A stretch of DNA of 64,000 bases from Viridibacterium sp035456105 (GCA_035456105.1 DATIDV010000020.1:79645-143644), one strand, 5' to 3'; shown: positions 43,781 through 52,465, numbered from the stretch's first letter. The notes: generated by a model from the letters alone, not told the origin. A program made the numbers and translations.

Positions 43781-45694
43781 ATGTCTGACACCTCTCAAGT
43801 CGAAAAACGCGGCTTCCAGGCCGAGGTGAAGCAGCTGCTGCATCTCATGATTCACTCGCTGTACTCCAATCGCGAGATTTTCCTGCGTGAGCTGGTTTCC
43901 AACGCTTCGGATGCCTGCGACAAGCTGCGCTTTGAGTCCCTCGACAATGCCGCGTTGTTCGAGGGCGATCCCGACCTGAAGATCCGCGTTGCCTTCAACA
44001 AGGAGTCGCGCACGCTGACCATTTCCGATAACGGCATCGGCATGAGCCGTGACGAAGCCGTCAATCACCTTGGCACGATCGCCAAGTCCGGCACCAAGGA
44101 CTTCTTCGCCAAGCTCTCCGGCGACAAGCAGAAGGACGCCAACATGATTGGCCAGTTCGGCGTGGGCTTCTACTCGGCCTTCATCGTGGCCGACAAGGTC
44201 ACCGTCATGACACGCCGTGCCGGCCTTGGCGCCGAAGCGGGCGTGAAGTGGGAGTGTTCGATGGCCGGCGACGAAGCCGGCGAATACACGGTGGAGAATT
44301 ACACCAAGGCCCAGCGCGGCACGGACATCGTCCTGCACTTGCGCGAAGGTGAAGACGACCTGCTGTCTGGCTACAAGCTGCGCAGCATCATCCGCAAGTA
44401 CTCCGACCACATCCTGCAGCCCATCGTCATGCAGAAAGAAGAGTGGGATGCCGAGAAGGCCGAGCAGGTCCTCAAGGATGAAGACGAGACCGTCAACCAG
44501 GCCAATGCACTGTGGGCGCGCTCCAAGAATGACATCACCGAAGACGAGTACAAGGCTTTCTACAAGCACGTCTCGCACGACTACGACGAGCCACTCGCCT
44601 GGTCGCATGCACGGGTTGAGGGCCGTCACGAATACACGCAACTGCTCTACGTGCCGAAGCACGCGCCGTTCGACCTGTGGGATCGCAATCCACGTCATGG
44701 CCTGAAGCTGTACGTGCGTCGTGTCTTCATCATGGACGATGCCGAGAAGCTGCTGCCGCACTACCTGCGTTTCGTGCGTGGCGTGGTCGACTCGGCCGAT
44801 CTGCCGCTTAACGTCTCGCGCGAAATCCTGCAGGAGAGCAAGGACGTCGACACCATTCGTGGCGGTTGCACGAAGCGCGTGCTTGGCATGCTCTCGGACC
44901 TCGCTGAGAACGAGAAGGAAAAGTACGCCGAGTTCTGGACGGAGTTTGGCAAGGTGCTGAAGGAAGGTCTGGGCGAAGACTTTACGAACAAGGACAAGCT
45001 CGCTGGTCTTATGCGCTATGCGTCGACACAAGCCGACACGCCGGAAGAGACCGTGTCGCTGGCTGACTACGTATCGCGCATGAAGGAAGGCCAGGACAAG
45101 ATTTACTACGTTACCGCCGACAGCTTCAACGCCGCCAAGAACAGCCCGCACCTCGAAGTGTTCCGCAAGAAGGGCATCGAAGTGCTGTTGCTCTCCGAGC
45201 GCGTCGACGAGTGGGCCATCAGCCAGCTCACCGAATTTGAAGGCAAGCAGGTCGTGTCAGTTGCCAAGGGCGATCTGGATCTCGGCGCGCTGGAAGACGA
45301 AGCAGAAAAGAAGAAGGTCGAAGAGCAGTCCGAAGAGTTCAAGCCGCTGCTTGAAAAGATCAAGACCACGCTGGGCGAGCGTGTCAAGGAAGTGCGTGTG
45401 ACGCATCGCTTGACCGACAGCCCGGCCTGCCTGGTCGTGGACGAGCATGAGATGGGCATGAACCTCGCACGCATGCTCAAGGCAGTGGGCCAGAACGTAC
45501 CGAGCTCGGCACCGATTCTCGAAATCAATCCCGAGCATCCGGTGGTGACGAAACTGCGCAACGAAGATGCGCGCTTCGATGATCTGGCTTCAGTGTTGTT
45601 CGATCAAGCGCTGCTGGCTGAAGGCGGCACACTGGATGATCCGGCGACCTTCATCAAGCGCATGAATCAGCTGATGCTGGAAATGAGCAAATGA
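43781..45694 (+). CDS. htpG: Hsp90-family chaperone HtpG
   Basis: Cytosolic ATP-dependent chaperone, 637 residues, family length. The GHKL ATPase domain shows LRELVSNASDACDKLR, the DNGIGMS loop and GQFGVGFYSAF. The middle-domain PLNVSREILQ catalytic arginine is present. The ATG at 43781 follows AAGGAG; an open frame upstream to 43589 crosses the promoter and is rejected. Transcribed from a heat-shock type promoter. Confidence 0.97.
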   Translation: MSDTSQVEKRGFQAEVKQLLHLMIHSLYSNREIFLRELVSNASDACDKLRFESLDNAALFEGDPDLKIRVAFNKESRTLTISDNGIGMSRDEAVNHLGTIAKSGTKDFFAKLSGDKQKDANMIGQFGVGFYSAFIVADKVTVMTRRAGLGAEAGVKWECSMAGDEAGEYTVENYTKAQRGTDIVLHLREGEDDLLSGYKLRSIIRKYSDHILQPIVMQKEEWDAEKAEQVLKDEDETVNQANALWARSKNDITEDEYKAFYKHVSHDYDEPLAWSHARVEGRHEYTQLLYVPKHAPFDLWDRNPRHGLKLYVRRVFIMDDAEKLLPHYLRFVRGVVDSADLPLNVSREILQESKDVDTIRGGCTKRVLGMLSDLAENEKEKYAEFWTEFGKVLKEGLGEDFTNKDKLAGLMRYASTQADTPEETVSLADYVSRMKEGQDKIYYVTADSFNAAKNSPHLEVFRKKGIEVLLLSERVDEWAISQLTEFEGKQVVSVAKGDLDLGALEDEAEKKKVEEQSEEFKPLLEKIKTTLGERVKEVRVTHRLTDSPACLVVDEHEMGMNLARMLKAVGQNVPSSAPILEINPEHPVVTKLRNEDARFDDLASVLFDQALLAEGGTLDDPATFIKRMNQLMLEMSK

Positions 45695-45730
45695 GGAGCA
45701 AGTAAGGAGCAGGTGAAAGTGATGATGCGT

Positions 45731-45797
45731 GCTGCGCATCCGGCATAGACCGGATGTGCAGCTGATACGAAGAGGGCCGCAATCGCGGCCCTTTTTC
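45731..45797 (+). terminator. Double hairpin and terminator after htpG
   Basis: A 13-bp stem GCTGCGCATCCGG / CCGGATGTGCAGC (45731-45762, loop CATAGA, one G-U) is followed by a terminator stem AGGGCCGC / GCGGCCCT (45773-45792, loop AATC) with TTTTC. The second hairpin can also serve the converging lipoprotein gene. Confidence 0.85.
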
Positions 45798-45815
45798 ATT
45801 GGCTTCCAGCCAAGG

Positions 45816-46424
45816 TCACTGAGCGCTTGCCAACTTGGTGGTGACATCCGAGGCCAGCTTCAGGAAGCCGCGTTCGATCAGCGTCTCAGGATTGCTATTG
45901 CCTATGGCGGTGGAGCGGACCGGATATTCCTTACCGTCGATTGACAGCACGAGTTCCAGCACCACGATGCCATCATTGTTCGGATTCTCTGTCGTGGTGT
46001 AGCCGCCCTTATCGAGAGGCTGCTCGCACGAGCCAGGAACGAGGATCGAGGCGATGGCAAGCCCGAGGATGCCACCACCCGATGCGCCCACGGCCGTGTC
46101 GTGCGCGCTCCTTCGGCCGTTTTCATACACGGTGAATTTCTTGACGATGATTTCCTTGCCGGAGAGCCGCGGCAGCTGTGCCTTTGCGAGTGTGTTGCGC
46201 AGGAATTCAATGCGCGGCGGGTTCGTGCGCTCATCCGCTTGACGCAGGATGCCGTACTGGCAGGACGAGATGCTGTACGAGAGCAATTCCTTCGTCTTGT
46301 CGGAAGGATCGCAAGCATCCGTCAGCGTGAAGTTTCCTTTGATGGCAGGGTCGTAAGGCAAGGTTGCAACGAAGGCGCAGCCAGTGCAGGCGATCAGCAG
46401 GAGGAAGGAAATGAGGTTCTTCAT
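45816..46424 (-). CDS. Putative lipoprotein of unknown function
   Basis: A 202-residue protein not recognised. The N-terminus MKNLISFLLLIACTGC is a lipoprotein-type signal with C13 or C16 as lipidation site. A glycine-rich hydrophobic stretch (VGASGGGILGLAIASILV, about 112-129) could be a membrane-inserted hairpin like those in glycine-zipper proteins. It contains six cysteines. No strong ribosome site is visible. It is likely envelope-associated; the role is unknown. Confidence 0.65.
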   Translation of the reverse strand: MKNLISFLLLIACTGCAFVATLPYDPAIKGNFTLTDACDPSDKTKELLSYSISSCQYGILRQADERTNPPRIEFLRNTLAKAQLPRLSGKEIIVKKFTVYENGRRSAHDTAVGASGGGILGLAIASILVPGSCEQPLDKGGYTTTENPNNDGIVVLELVLSIDGKEYPVRSTAIGNSNPETLIERGFLKLASDVTTKLASAQ

Positions 46425-46486
46425 TTTATTGGTTCGTTATTGTGGAAGGACAGCAGGGAAGCCTGGGCAGGTTTGGAGCAAGGAGC

Positions 46487-46768
46487 CTAACCAAAGCGGA
46501 TCTTCATGACCAGGATGAAAGCGGCCAGAGACAAGGTGATTGCATTGGCGATGATGACTGGCCATGCATGCAGGCTCATCCCGTAAAGCAGCCAGCAGGT
46601 GACACCCACGACGAATACGCCATACATGCCAAGCGATACGCCATGTGCCGAACGTGATTTCCAGGTCAGCCAGGCTTGGGGAAGGAAGGCGGAGGTGGTA
46701 AGAATTGCTGCGAGGTAGCCGATCACGTCGGCAGATTGAAGAAGGAACTGTTCGAACGTAGAGGGCAT
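46487..46768 (-). CDS. SemiSWEET-type (MtN3/PQ-loop) transporter
   Basis: A 93-residue membrane protein with three helices, the size of bacterial SemiSWEETs, which work as dimers to move sugars or related solutes. It has the PQ motif in SAFLPQAWLTWKSRSAHGVS, then YGVFVVGVTCWLLYG and the third helix. The start at 46768 is chosen for the family N-terminus; the frame stays open to 46915 inside the HNH gene. The ribosome site is weak, which suggests coupling to the HNH gene 34 bases upstream. Confidence 0.85.
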   Translation of the reverse strand: MPSTFEQFLLQSADVIGYLAAILTTSAFLPQAWLTWKSRSAHGVSLGMYGVFVVGVTCWLLYGMSLHAWPVIIANAITLSLAAFILVMKIRFG

Positions 46769-46802
46769 GAAGTAGTTGACAGGGTGATCGGCTGCGGGCT
46801 CC

Positions 46803-47420
46803 TCAGCAACTTCGCCATCGGCTTTGCGCTGGCAGGTGGCGGGCGAGGAAGTCCATCTGGTCGGCCAGTATGTGGCGGTTCGAGAGGATAAGGTACTCCG
46901 CCTTGTTTGGCACATACGGAGCGAACAGCAGAAGCATGCGTGCTTGTTCCGGTGTACGGCCCGCTTTGCGCTGGTTGCAACTGCGGCAGGCGGTTACTAC
47001 GTTCATCCAGGTGTCGGGGCCGCCTTGTGAGACGGGCTTGATGTGGTCGCGGGTCAGGCGCTGGGTGCTGAATTCGGTGCCGCAGTAGCCACAGATCTGG
47101 CGATCACGGTGGAACAGTTCGCGGTTGGAAAGGGGCGGGGTCTGGTGCAGGCAGCGGGCGTTGAGGGCTTTGCCGCGGATGGCGATGATGCTGTTGGCCG
47201 TTATTGCAGAGCGCTGGCCGGTGATGCGGGAGTGGCCGCCGATGAAGGTGAAGCATTCTTCGCCGGCATCCCAGGCAACAAGGTTCTTGGCGTAGTAGAA
47301 GAGGGCATGTTGCCAGGTGACCCAACGGTGCGGCTGGCCATACATGTCCAGCGTGAGGATCATGGGTCGTCGATCACGGATGATGGGACGAATGTCTGGG
47401 CGCAGTTCGGTGTGTAGCAT
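46803..47420 (-). CDS. HNH endonuclease family protein
   Basis: A 205-residue protein with a C-terminal HNH nuclease domain: CGYCGTEF (about 110-117), the catalytic segment LTRDHIKPVSQGGPDTWMNVVTACRSCN with DH and N, and the second zinc pair in CRSC. The N-terminal 100 residues (LTLDMYGQPHRWVTWQHALFYYAKNLVAWDAG) match a widespread bacterial family. Such proteins are common chromosomal genes, not homing elements. The start may be 47420 or 47363. Confidence 0.85.
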   Translation of the reverse strand: MLHTELRPDIRPIIRDRRPMILTLDMYGQPHRWVTWQHALFYYAKNLVAWDAGEECFTFIGGHSRITGQRSAITANSIIAIRGKALNARCLHQTPPLSNRELFHRDRQICGYCGTEFSTQRLTRDHIKPVSQGGPDTWMNVVTACRSCNQRKAGRTPEQARMLLLFAPYVPNKAEYLILSNRHILADQMDFLARHLPAQSRWRSC

Positions 47421-47556
47421 ATCGATGCCGTTTCCCGTTAGGTGCTGTCTCGCTCGGTCTTGCTTCTACTTTTTGTGCCTTGTTCCTGATAGCGTTGTAG
47501 TCAGCAGCTTATACGCTTACGTGCGCATATATCAACCTTATCGCCAAGACATCTGG

Positions 47557-48183
47557 ATGTCGCTTCTGCCAATTCCGAACTGGTGTCGCATGCTGGGCTG
47601 GGGCCTGCTGGCTTCGCTTGTGCTGCACTGGGTTGTATTTGATCTGATGCGTGTTGCTGCATGGTTGCCGGCCACCTCCAGGCTAACGGTATTGCGGGTG
47701 AAATTGCCGGAGGATGTTGGTCTCGTGGCACGGGATGAAGTACCGAGTGTTGCGACAGGGGCGCCGGTGAGGTCTGCAATGCCCGCTCATATCAGTACTT
47801 CCGCCAGTGCGCGGACCAGTCCGGAAATCGCGCGCAAGCCCTCAGAGCGCGTATTGCCGCATGTGCTGCCTGACACCACCCCTGCACTCATACAGGCTGA
47901 AGGTTTGCGTAGTGGACAGTCCGCGGAAGCGACGGTGGCGCTACGTTTGTCCATTGCCCGATCTCTGGCGCAATCGCGCGGGCTACCTTCACTTTCGCAG
48001 GCGCTGCTGTTGATGTGTGATTTCGACGCGGCAGGCCGTCTGCTTGTTGTGCGGGATATATCCGGCGCGGCGCAGCCAGCCGTGTTGGTCGGGGTCAGGC
48101 GTGCTGTCGAACAGGTTGCGTTGCCGCCCATCCTGCTCGGGCAAGCATTTTCGCTGGACGTCTTGCTGGAGTCCGGCGACTAG
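47557..48183 (+). CDS. Membrane-anchored protein with TonB-like C-terminus
   Basis: A 208-residue protein, weakly recognised. One N-terminal membrane helix (about 12-31, GWGLLASLVLHWVVFDLM) is followed by an Ala/Pro/Ser-rich linker and a C-terminal domain (about 125-208; LLMCDFDAAGRLLVVRDISG, VGVRRAVEQVALPPILLGQAFSL) resembling the TonB C-terminal fold. Periplasmic TonB-like topology is inferred. No exbB, exbD or receptor gene is near. The start at 47557 is provisional, with a poor ribosome site. It converges on the Nudix gene with nine bases between. Confidence 0.5.
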   Translation: MSLLPIPNWCRMLGWGLLASLVLHWVVFDLMRVAAWLPATSRLTVLRVKLPEDVGLVARDEVPSVATGAPVRSAMPAHISTSASARTSPEIARKPSERVLPHVLPDTTPALIQAEGLRSGQSAEATVALRLSIARSLAQSRGLPSLSQALLLMCDFDAAGRLLVVRDISGAAQPAVLVGVRRAVEQVALPPILLGQAFSLDVLLESGD

Positions 48184-48192
48184 CGCGTCATT

Positions 48193-48735
48193 TCAAAAAC
48201 CGGGGCGTGGCGCCAGATCGTAGGCGCGAAAACGGTACTCACGCCTGGTGCGGTCAGCGAAGAACTGCCGCAAGGCCAGTGCGACGGAACGGAAGGCGAT
48301 GTCGTCCCACGGGATGTCGGCTTCGTCGAACAGTGCGACTTCCAGTGACTCGACACCTGCAGCAAACACCGGCTCGGGAAGCCGGGCGCGGTAGAACATG
48401 TGCACCTGACCGATGTGCGAGATGTTCACGAGCGTGTAGAGCTCGATCAGGTCCACGCGTGCGCAGGCTTCCTCCTGCGTTTCGCGCAGAGCGGCCTCTG
48501 CCGTGGTCTCGTCCATCTCCATGAAACCGGCCGGCAGCGTCCACATGCCCCGGCGCGGTTCGATGGCGCGGCGGCACAGCAAGATCTTTCCTTCCCACTC
48601 GGCGAGTGCGCCGACCACCATCTTCGGATTGATGTAGTGAATCGTGCCGCATTGGTCGCAGACGTCACGGAGCGACGTGTCGCCTTCCGGAATCCGTTTT
48701 GTAACGGCTGCACCGCAGTTTGAGCAGAAATTCAT
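48193..48735 (-). CDS. Nudix hydrolase with N-terminal zinc ribbon
   Basis: A 180-residue Nudix protein. An N-terminal zinc ribbon (CSNCG and CDQCG, residues 4-30) precedes a Nudix box GFMEMDETTAEAALRETQEE followed by ACARVDL; the usual G-U after EEA is replaced by CA. This architecture is shared with NADH/FAD-type pyrophosphatases. The substrate is unknown. It is divergent from the HDOD-REC-GGDEF gene across 234 bases that hold a FliA-type promoter. Confidence 0.88.
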   Translation of the reverse strand: MNFCSNCGAAVTKRIPEGDTSLRDVCDQCGTIHYINPKMVVGALAEWEGKILLCRRAIEPRRGMWTLPAGFMEMDETTAEAALRETQEEACARVDLIELYTLVNISHIGQVHMFYRARLPEPVFAAGVESLEVALFDEADIPWDDIAFRSVALALRQFFADRTRREYRFRAYDLAPRPGF

Positions 48736-48829
48736 GGGGGTGTTGAGGCTACTTTTACGGAACTTGAACAGCGTTCGATTCTAACTGAACCGCTGTCTGG
48801 ACGTGCCTCACACAGCCAGTATTCAAGGC

Positions 48830-48856
48830 TCAAGACCCGGCACGGCGGGCCGATAA
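48830..48856 (+). promoter_or_regulatory. FliA (sigma-28) type promoter of the HDOD-REC-GGDEF gene
   Basis: TCAA (48830-48833), exactly 15 bases, then GCCGATAA (48849-48856), a perfect sigma-28 -10 box. The transcript would begin near 48863 and have a leader of about 105 bases. This places the signalling gene in the late flagellar regulon. Confidence 0.75.
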
Positions 48857-48969
48857 TGGTTTTTGCTGTGCAGCAGAATTCCTTTTTATGGACTACTGGT
48901 GAAGTGCCAGCGCATTCGTTGGTTCCGTGACCCATTAGCACCCGCATACCGGGGAACAGATTGGACAAT

Positions 48970-51006
48970 ATGGCACCCCCGATCAACATCGCGCAATTCG
49001 AACAACTCAAGGCTTCCGGTGATCTGCCGTCGCCCAAGGGGGTGGCGCTCGCCATCATGCGCTTGACTGCGTTGGATGATGTGTCGATGGCTGAGCTGGC
49101 CCGCATCATCCGTACAGATCCGGCATTCGTCGGTCGTCTCATCAAGGCGGCAAACGGCGTTATTGGCCATGGCCGGCGCCCTATTGCCTCTGTGCAGGAC
49201 GCGTTAACCGTGCTTGGCATGCCGGCAGTTCGCACCATGGCCCTGGGCTTCTCGCTCATGACCAGTTACAAATCGGGGAGCTGTCAGGCATTCGACTATT
49301 CTGCTTTCTGGTCTTCCTGCCTCGCAGCGGGGGTTGCCGCGCAGGCAGTGAGCGTGCGCACGCGTGTTGCTGCACCCGATGAGATCTATTGCCTGGGTCT
49401 GCTGGCTCGTGTCGGCGAGCTTGCACTCGCGACGCTTTACCCGAAGGAGTATTCCGAGCTGTTACTGGAGGTCAGGGCGAAGCCGGGTTTGCAAGTAAGC
49501 GAACTGGAATCACGGCGCTTCGGCATGCATCACGCCGAGCTAGGCGCGGCCATGCTGGCAGATTGGGGTATGCCCCGCGTATTCACTGAGGCGGCGTATC
49601 ACAGTGATGGTCTCGGTGATTGTCCGTTTTCTGAAGGTTCGCGCGAGCGCACGCTGACTGAAGCTCTGATGATTGCCCGCACCATGGGCGAACTGTGCGT
49701 GACGTCCGAAGCGGCACGTCCTGCGGTCATGCGCCGCTTGCTACAACTGGGGTCACGTCTTTCCTTCGATGAGGCGTCCACTATTGAATTGTGTGACAGC
49801 GTGGCTCGGGAATGGGTCGAGTGGGGCGCACTGCTGAATGTGAAAGCCGAAGCCTTGCCGCCGTTCGAGCAGATCGGGCGCCAATCTCTGCAAAGCGAGG
49901 ACGGCTCTCCAGTGCTGGCCGCATTGCCAGAAGCCGCGGTAGCCATACGGGAATCGGTAGTCACTGCCGCGGCGTTGACTGTGCCAGTTGCCCGTCCTCG
50001 CGACGTAGTTGCGCCGGCCGCTCCTGTCGAACCAGCGCTCCGCGTATTGCTGATGCCGGCCGACGATGCGGCCGCTGTGGTACTCAAGCAGCAGTTGCTC
50101 AATGGGGGCTATCAGGTGGCTGTTGTGCGCGATGTGAGCATGGTCACCGAAACTGCACTGGACTATGAGCCTGAGATTGTCGTCGTCGATTGGGCGCTGA
50201 CGGATAGAGGTGGCGAAGAGAGCATTCGTGCCCTGCGTGAAACGCGTATCGGCAGAGGGATGTTTATCGTGGTCCTGAGCGAAAGGCGCGATGAGGAATT
50301 CATGGTGGGAGCCTATGGTCTGGGCGTTGACGATGTATTGCTCAAACCCGTGAGCGCGCGCCTGTTGCTGGCGTGTCTCGAAGCAGGCAAACGCGTTACC
50401 GGCATGCACAGCGAAATCGAGCGTGACCGTGAGGAGATCCGGCATTTCGCAGCGGAACTCGCTGTGAGCAATCGCCGCCTGCAGGAAGTGGCAATGATGG
50501 ATCCGCTGACGGGTTTTCCGAATCGCCGTTTCTTTGTTGATCGGCTACTGCAGGAATGGGCAGCGTCGACGCGCAACAAGCGTCCGTTGTCCTGCGTGAT
50601 GGTCGATGTCGACAACTTCCGCCTCATCAACGACACCTACGGACATGCGGTGGGTGACTCGGTGCTGCAGCAGGTATCCAGAGCGATGCGTGAAGCGCTG
50701 CGCTCACATGACGTCGTGGCGCGAACCGGCGGAAATGAATTCCTCGTGATCTGCCCGGAAGCGCCGCTTGAAGCGGCTCACGTCTGCGCCGAGCGCCTGC
50801 GTCTGGCTGTGGAAGATGCAGACATCGTCTGCGGCATGCTTCATCTCAAACTCACGGTGAGCATAGGGCTCGCCGCACGTGATACCTCGATTGGTGACAG
50901 TGACACGCTGGTGCGCCGTGCCGAGCAGGGACTTCAGGCTGCCAAGCAGGAAGGGCGCAACCGGGTATCGGGCATGCAGCTGCGGCCCCGCGCGGCAGGG
51001 GCGTGA
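48970..51006 (+). CDS. HDOD-REC-GGDEF signalling protein with degenerate GGNEF motif
   Basis: A 678-residue cytosolic protein. HDOD is at about 15-220 (IIRTDPAFVGRLIKAAN; GLLARVGELALATLYP). After an Ala/Pro linker comes a receiver at about 358-475 with D407 in VVVDWALTD and the conserved lysine in LLKPVSA, then a GGDEF domain at about 505-665. The active-site motif reads RTGGNEF (585-591): the metal-binding Asp/Glu is Asn, so diguanylate cyclase activity is doubtful. The inhibitory-site RxxD (RSHD, 578-581) is retained, so it may sense c-di-GMP. The start is ATG 48970 or TTG 48961. It lies just upstream of flhDC. Confidence 0.88.
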   Translation: MAPPINIAQFEQLKASGDLPSPKGVALAIMRLTALDDVSMAELARIIRTDPAFVGRLIKAANGVIGHGRRPIASVQDALTVLGMPAVRTMALGFSLMTSYKSGSCQAFDYSAFWSSCLAAGVAAQAVSVRTRVAAPDEIYCLGLLARVGELALATLYPKEYSELLLEVRAKPGLQVSELESRRFGMHHAELGAAMLADWGMPRVFTEAAYHSDGLGDCPFSEGSRERTLTEALMIARTMGELCVTSEAARPAVMRRLLQLGSRLSFDEASTIELCDSVAREWVEWGALLNVKAEALPPFEQIGRQSLQSEDGSPVLAALPEAAVAIRESVVTAAALTVPVARPRDVVAPAAPVEPALRVLLMPADDAAAVVLKQQLLNGGYQVAVVRDVSMVTETALDYEPEIVVVDWALTDRGGEESIRALRETRIGRGMFIVVLSERRDEEFMVGAYGLGVDDVLLKPVSARLLLACLEAGKRVTGMHSEIERDREEIRHFAAELAVSNRRLQEVAMMDPLTGFPNRRFFVDRLLQEWAASTRNKRPLSCVMVDVDNFRLINDTYGHAVGDSVLQQVSRAMREALRSHDVVARTGGNEFLVICPEAPLEAAHVCAERLRLAVEDADIVCGMLHLKLTVSIGLAARDTSIGDSDTLVRRAEQGLQAAKQEGRNRVSGMQLRPRAAGA

Positions 51007-51185
51007 TTACGGGCTCGTTCATTCCTTGCAGATGACGCCTGCTAGTGCAGGGTCTGTATTGATAAACACAGCACGGAGAATTTTTTAATTTTTTTCCTAA
51101 AGACTACTTCGCGTTTGGCCGTAGTCAATGAAGACATCAGAAAACCATCTTCCTTCTTGCCGATATTCAGGGCGAGGACAGCCGT

Positions 51186-51306
51186 TGTAGGAGAAGCTCC
51201 TACATGCGGTTGTTCTCGCCTTGTTACATCATTTTCCGCGGGACCCGGATTGGAGGACGTTGCCCTTGAGGGAATAATGCACCCCATGGCGTAACACCTT
51301 TACGCC
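51186..51306 (+). promoter_or_regulatory. flhDC control region: promoter and two hairpins
   Basis: The 324-base gap before flhD holds three elements. A perfect stem TGTAGGAG-AAG-CTCCTACA lies at 51186-51204. A sigma-70-like promoter is formed by TTGGAG (51250-51255), 17 bases and AATAAT (51273-51278). A leader stem GGCGTAA-CACCT-TTACGCC lies at 51288-51306, beginning about where the mRNA would start. T-rich DNA at 51080-51096 follows the upstream gene without a clear stem. No CRP site was recognised. Confidence 0.5.
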
Positions 51307-51330
51307 GCTGAATAAGCAGAGGGGTCGCAA

Positions 51331-51648
51331 ATGACAACATCGAACTTCAACGACGAGACCAGAGAACTGAATCTCGCCTACCTCATGTTGGCGCAACAGA
51401 TGCTGAACGTAGATCGTGAAGTCGCCATGCTGAAGCTCGGTGTCGGTGAAGATGTGGCCGACTTGCTCAGCAAGCTTTCACCAGGGCAGATTCTGCGCAT
51501 GGCGACGGCTGACATGCTGATCTGTCAATTCCGTTTCGACGACACCCTCCTGCTCAACCTCTTGTCCAATCACGACCGCGACAATCAGGCTGCCCGCATT
51601 CACGCCACCATTCTGGCTGCAGCAACGCCAGTTGGCCACATTGCCTGA
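51331..51648 (+). CDS. flhD: Flagellar master regulator subunit FlhD
   Basis: With FlhC forms the FlhD4C2 activator of class II flagellar genes. It has 105 residues, family length. Seen are ELNLAYLMLAQQML, the helix-turn-helix-like DLLSKLSPGQILRMA and LICQFRF. A GAGGGG ribosome site lies upstream. flhC follows after 10 bases. Confidence 0.96.
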   Translation: MTTSNFNDETRELNLAYLMLAQQMLNVDREVAMLKLGVGEDVADLLSKLSPGQILRMATADMLICQFRFDDTLLLNLLSNHDRDNQAARIHATILAAATPVGHIA

Positions 51649-51658
51649 GGAGAGTGAC

Positions 51659-52213
51659 ATGCGTATGAAAAGTCTCGTTCAAGACGCCCGCGAAACCCAA
51701 CTCGCGATGGATATGATTGAACTGGGTGCGCGCATGCAGATGCTCGAATCCGAAACCGGTTTGTCGCGCGAACGTTTGCTCAAGCTCTACAAGGAAATCC
51801 GGCAGGAATCGCCTCCGAAGGGCATGCTGCCTTTCTCGACTGACTGGTTCATTCCATGGCAACAGAATGTCCACGCATCGCTGTTCATGTCGTTCCGTGG
51901 CTTCATCACGACGAATACCAAGCTGAGCGGGCTGGATGCAACGCTGAAGGCCTTCCGCATGTATCGCGATCACGTTGAGTCCAATGATCTCGATCAGGTG
52001 CTGAGCCTGACACGTGCCTGGACGTTGGTGCGCTTCTTCGATGCAAAGATGCTGCAACTGGCCTGCTGCACCAAGTGTACGGGCGGTTTCGTGGCCCATG
52101 CCTACGATCCCTTGCACGGTTATGTCTGTGGCCTGTGCCACATTCCTGCTCGCGCCGGCAAGGGCAAGCGCGCGGTCGCACGTGTTGCGGAAGATTTGAG
52201 AATTGCCGTCTGA
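51659..52213 (+). CDS. flhC: Flagellar master regulator subunit FlhC
   Basis: DNA-contacting, zinc-binding partner of FlhD. The ATG at 51659 follows GAGGAG and gives 184 residues; an overlapping TTG at 51632 is less likely. Zinc cysteines are in ACCTKCTGGF and YVCGLCH, and STDWFIPWQQN is typical of the family. A strong terminator at 52299 ends the flhDC unit. Confidence 0.97.
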   Translation: MRMKSLVQDARETQLAMDMIELGARMQMLESETGLSRERLLKLYKEIRQESPPKGMLPFSTDWFIPWQQNVHASLFMSFRGFITTNTKLSGLDATLKAFRMYRDHVESNDLDQVLSLTRAWTLVRFFDAKMLQLACCTKCTGGFVAHAYDPLHGYVCGLCHIPARAGKGKRAVARVAEDLRIAV

Positions 52214-52298
52214 TCTCTGGCACGCACGCCAGATGTAACTGCGCTGCTTTTGTCCGTCTCTCCTGTCTGACCTCCTCCCTGCATTGCGGGGAGTTACG

Positions 52299-52329
52299 AA
52301 CCGCCAGCCTGTCTGGCGGTTTTTTTTTG
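52299..52329 (+). terminator. Rho-independent terminator of flhDC
   Basis: Stem AACCGCCAG / CTGGCGGTT with loop CCTGT and a run of nine or more T. It separates flhDC from the motAB promoter. Confidence 0.93.
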
Positions 52330-52376
52330 CTTTCCTGGCCGAGCGTTGATGCGCGCCAACGAGCGCTCCGGTTTTC

Positions 52377-52403
52377 TTAAGTTTGCAGATGTGGTGCCGA
52401 TAC
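52377..52403 (+). promoter_or_regulatory. FliA (sigma-28) type promoter of motAB
   Basis: TTAAGTTT (52377-52384), 11 bases, GCCGATAC (52396-52403), nearly identical to the sigma-28 consensus TAAAGTTT-N11-GCCGATAA. It lies 62 bases before the motA ATG. Confidence 0.88.
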
Positions 52404-52465
52404 CCAACAGGGACAGGGAGTAATTTCTCAGGCGCTGCATTCACTCGTTGCGGGATCAAAAAAAG

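Noticed and set aside
46803..47420. HNH gene as a mobile or homing element
   Set aside because: No intron, intein, terminal repeat or target duplication is visible, and the full-length protein belongs to a widespread chromosomal HNH family.
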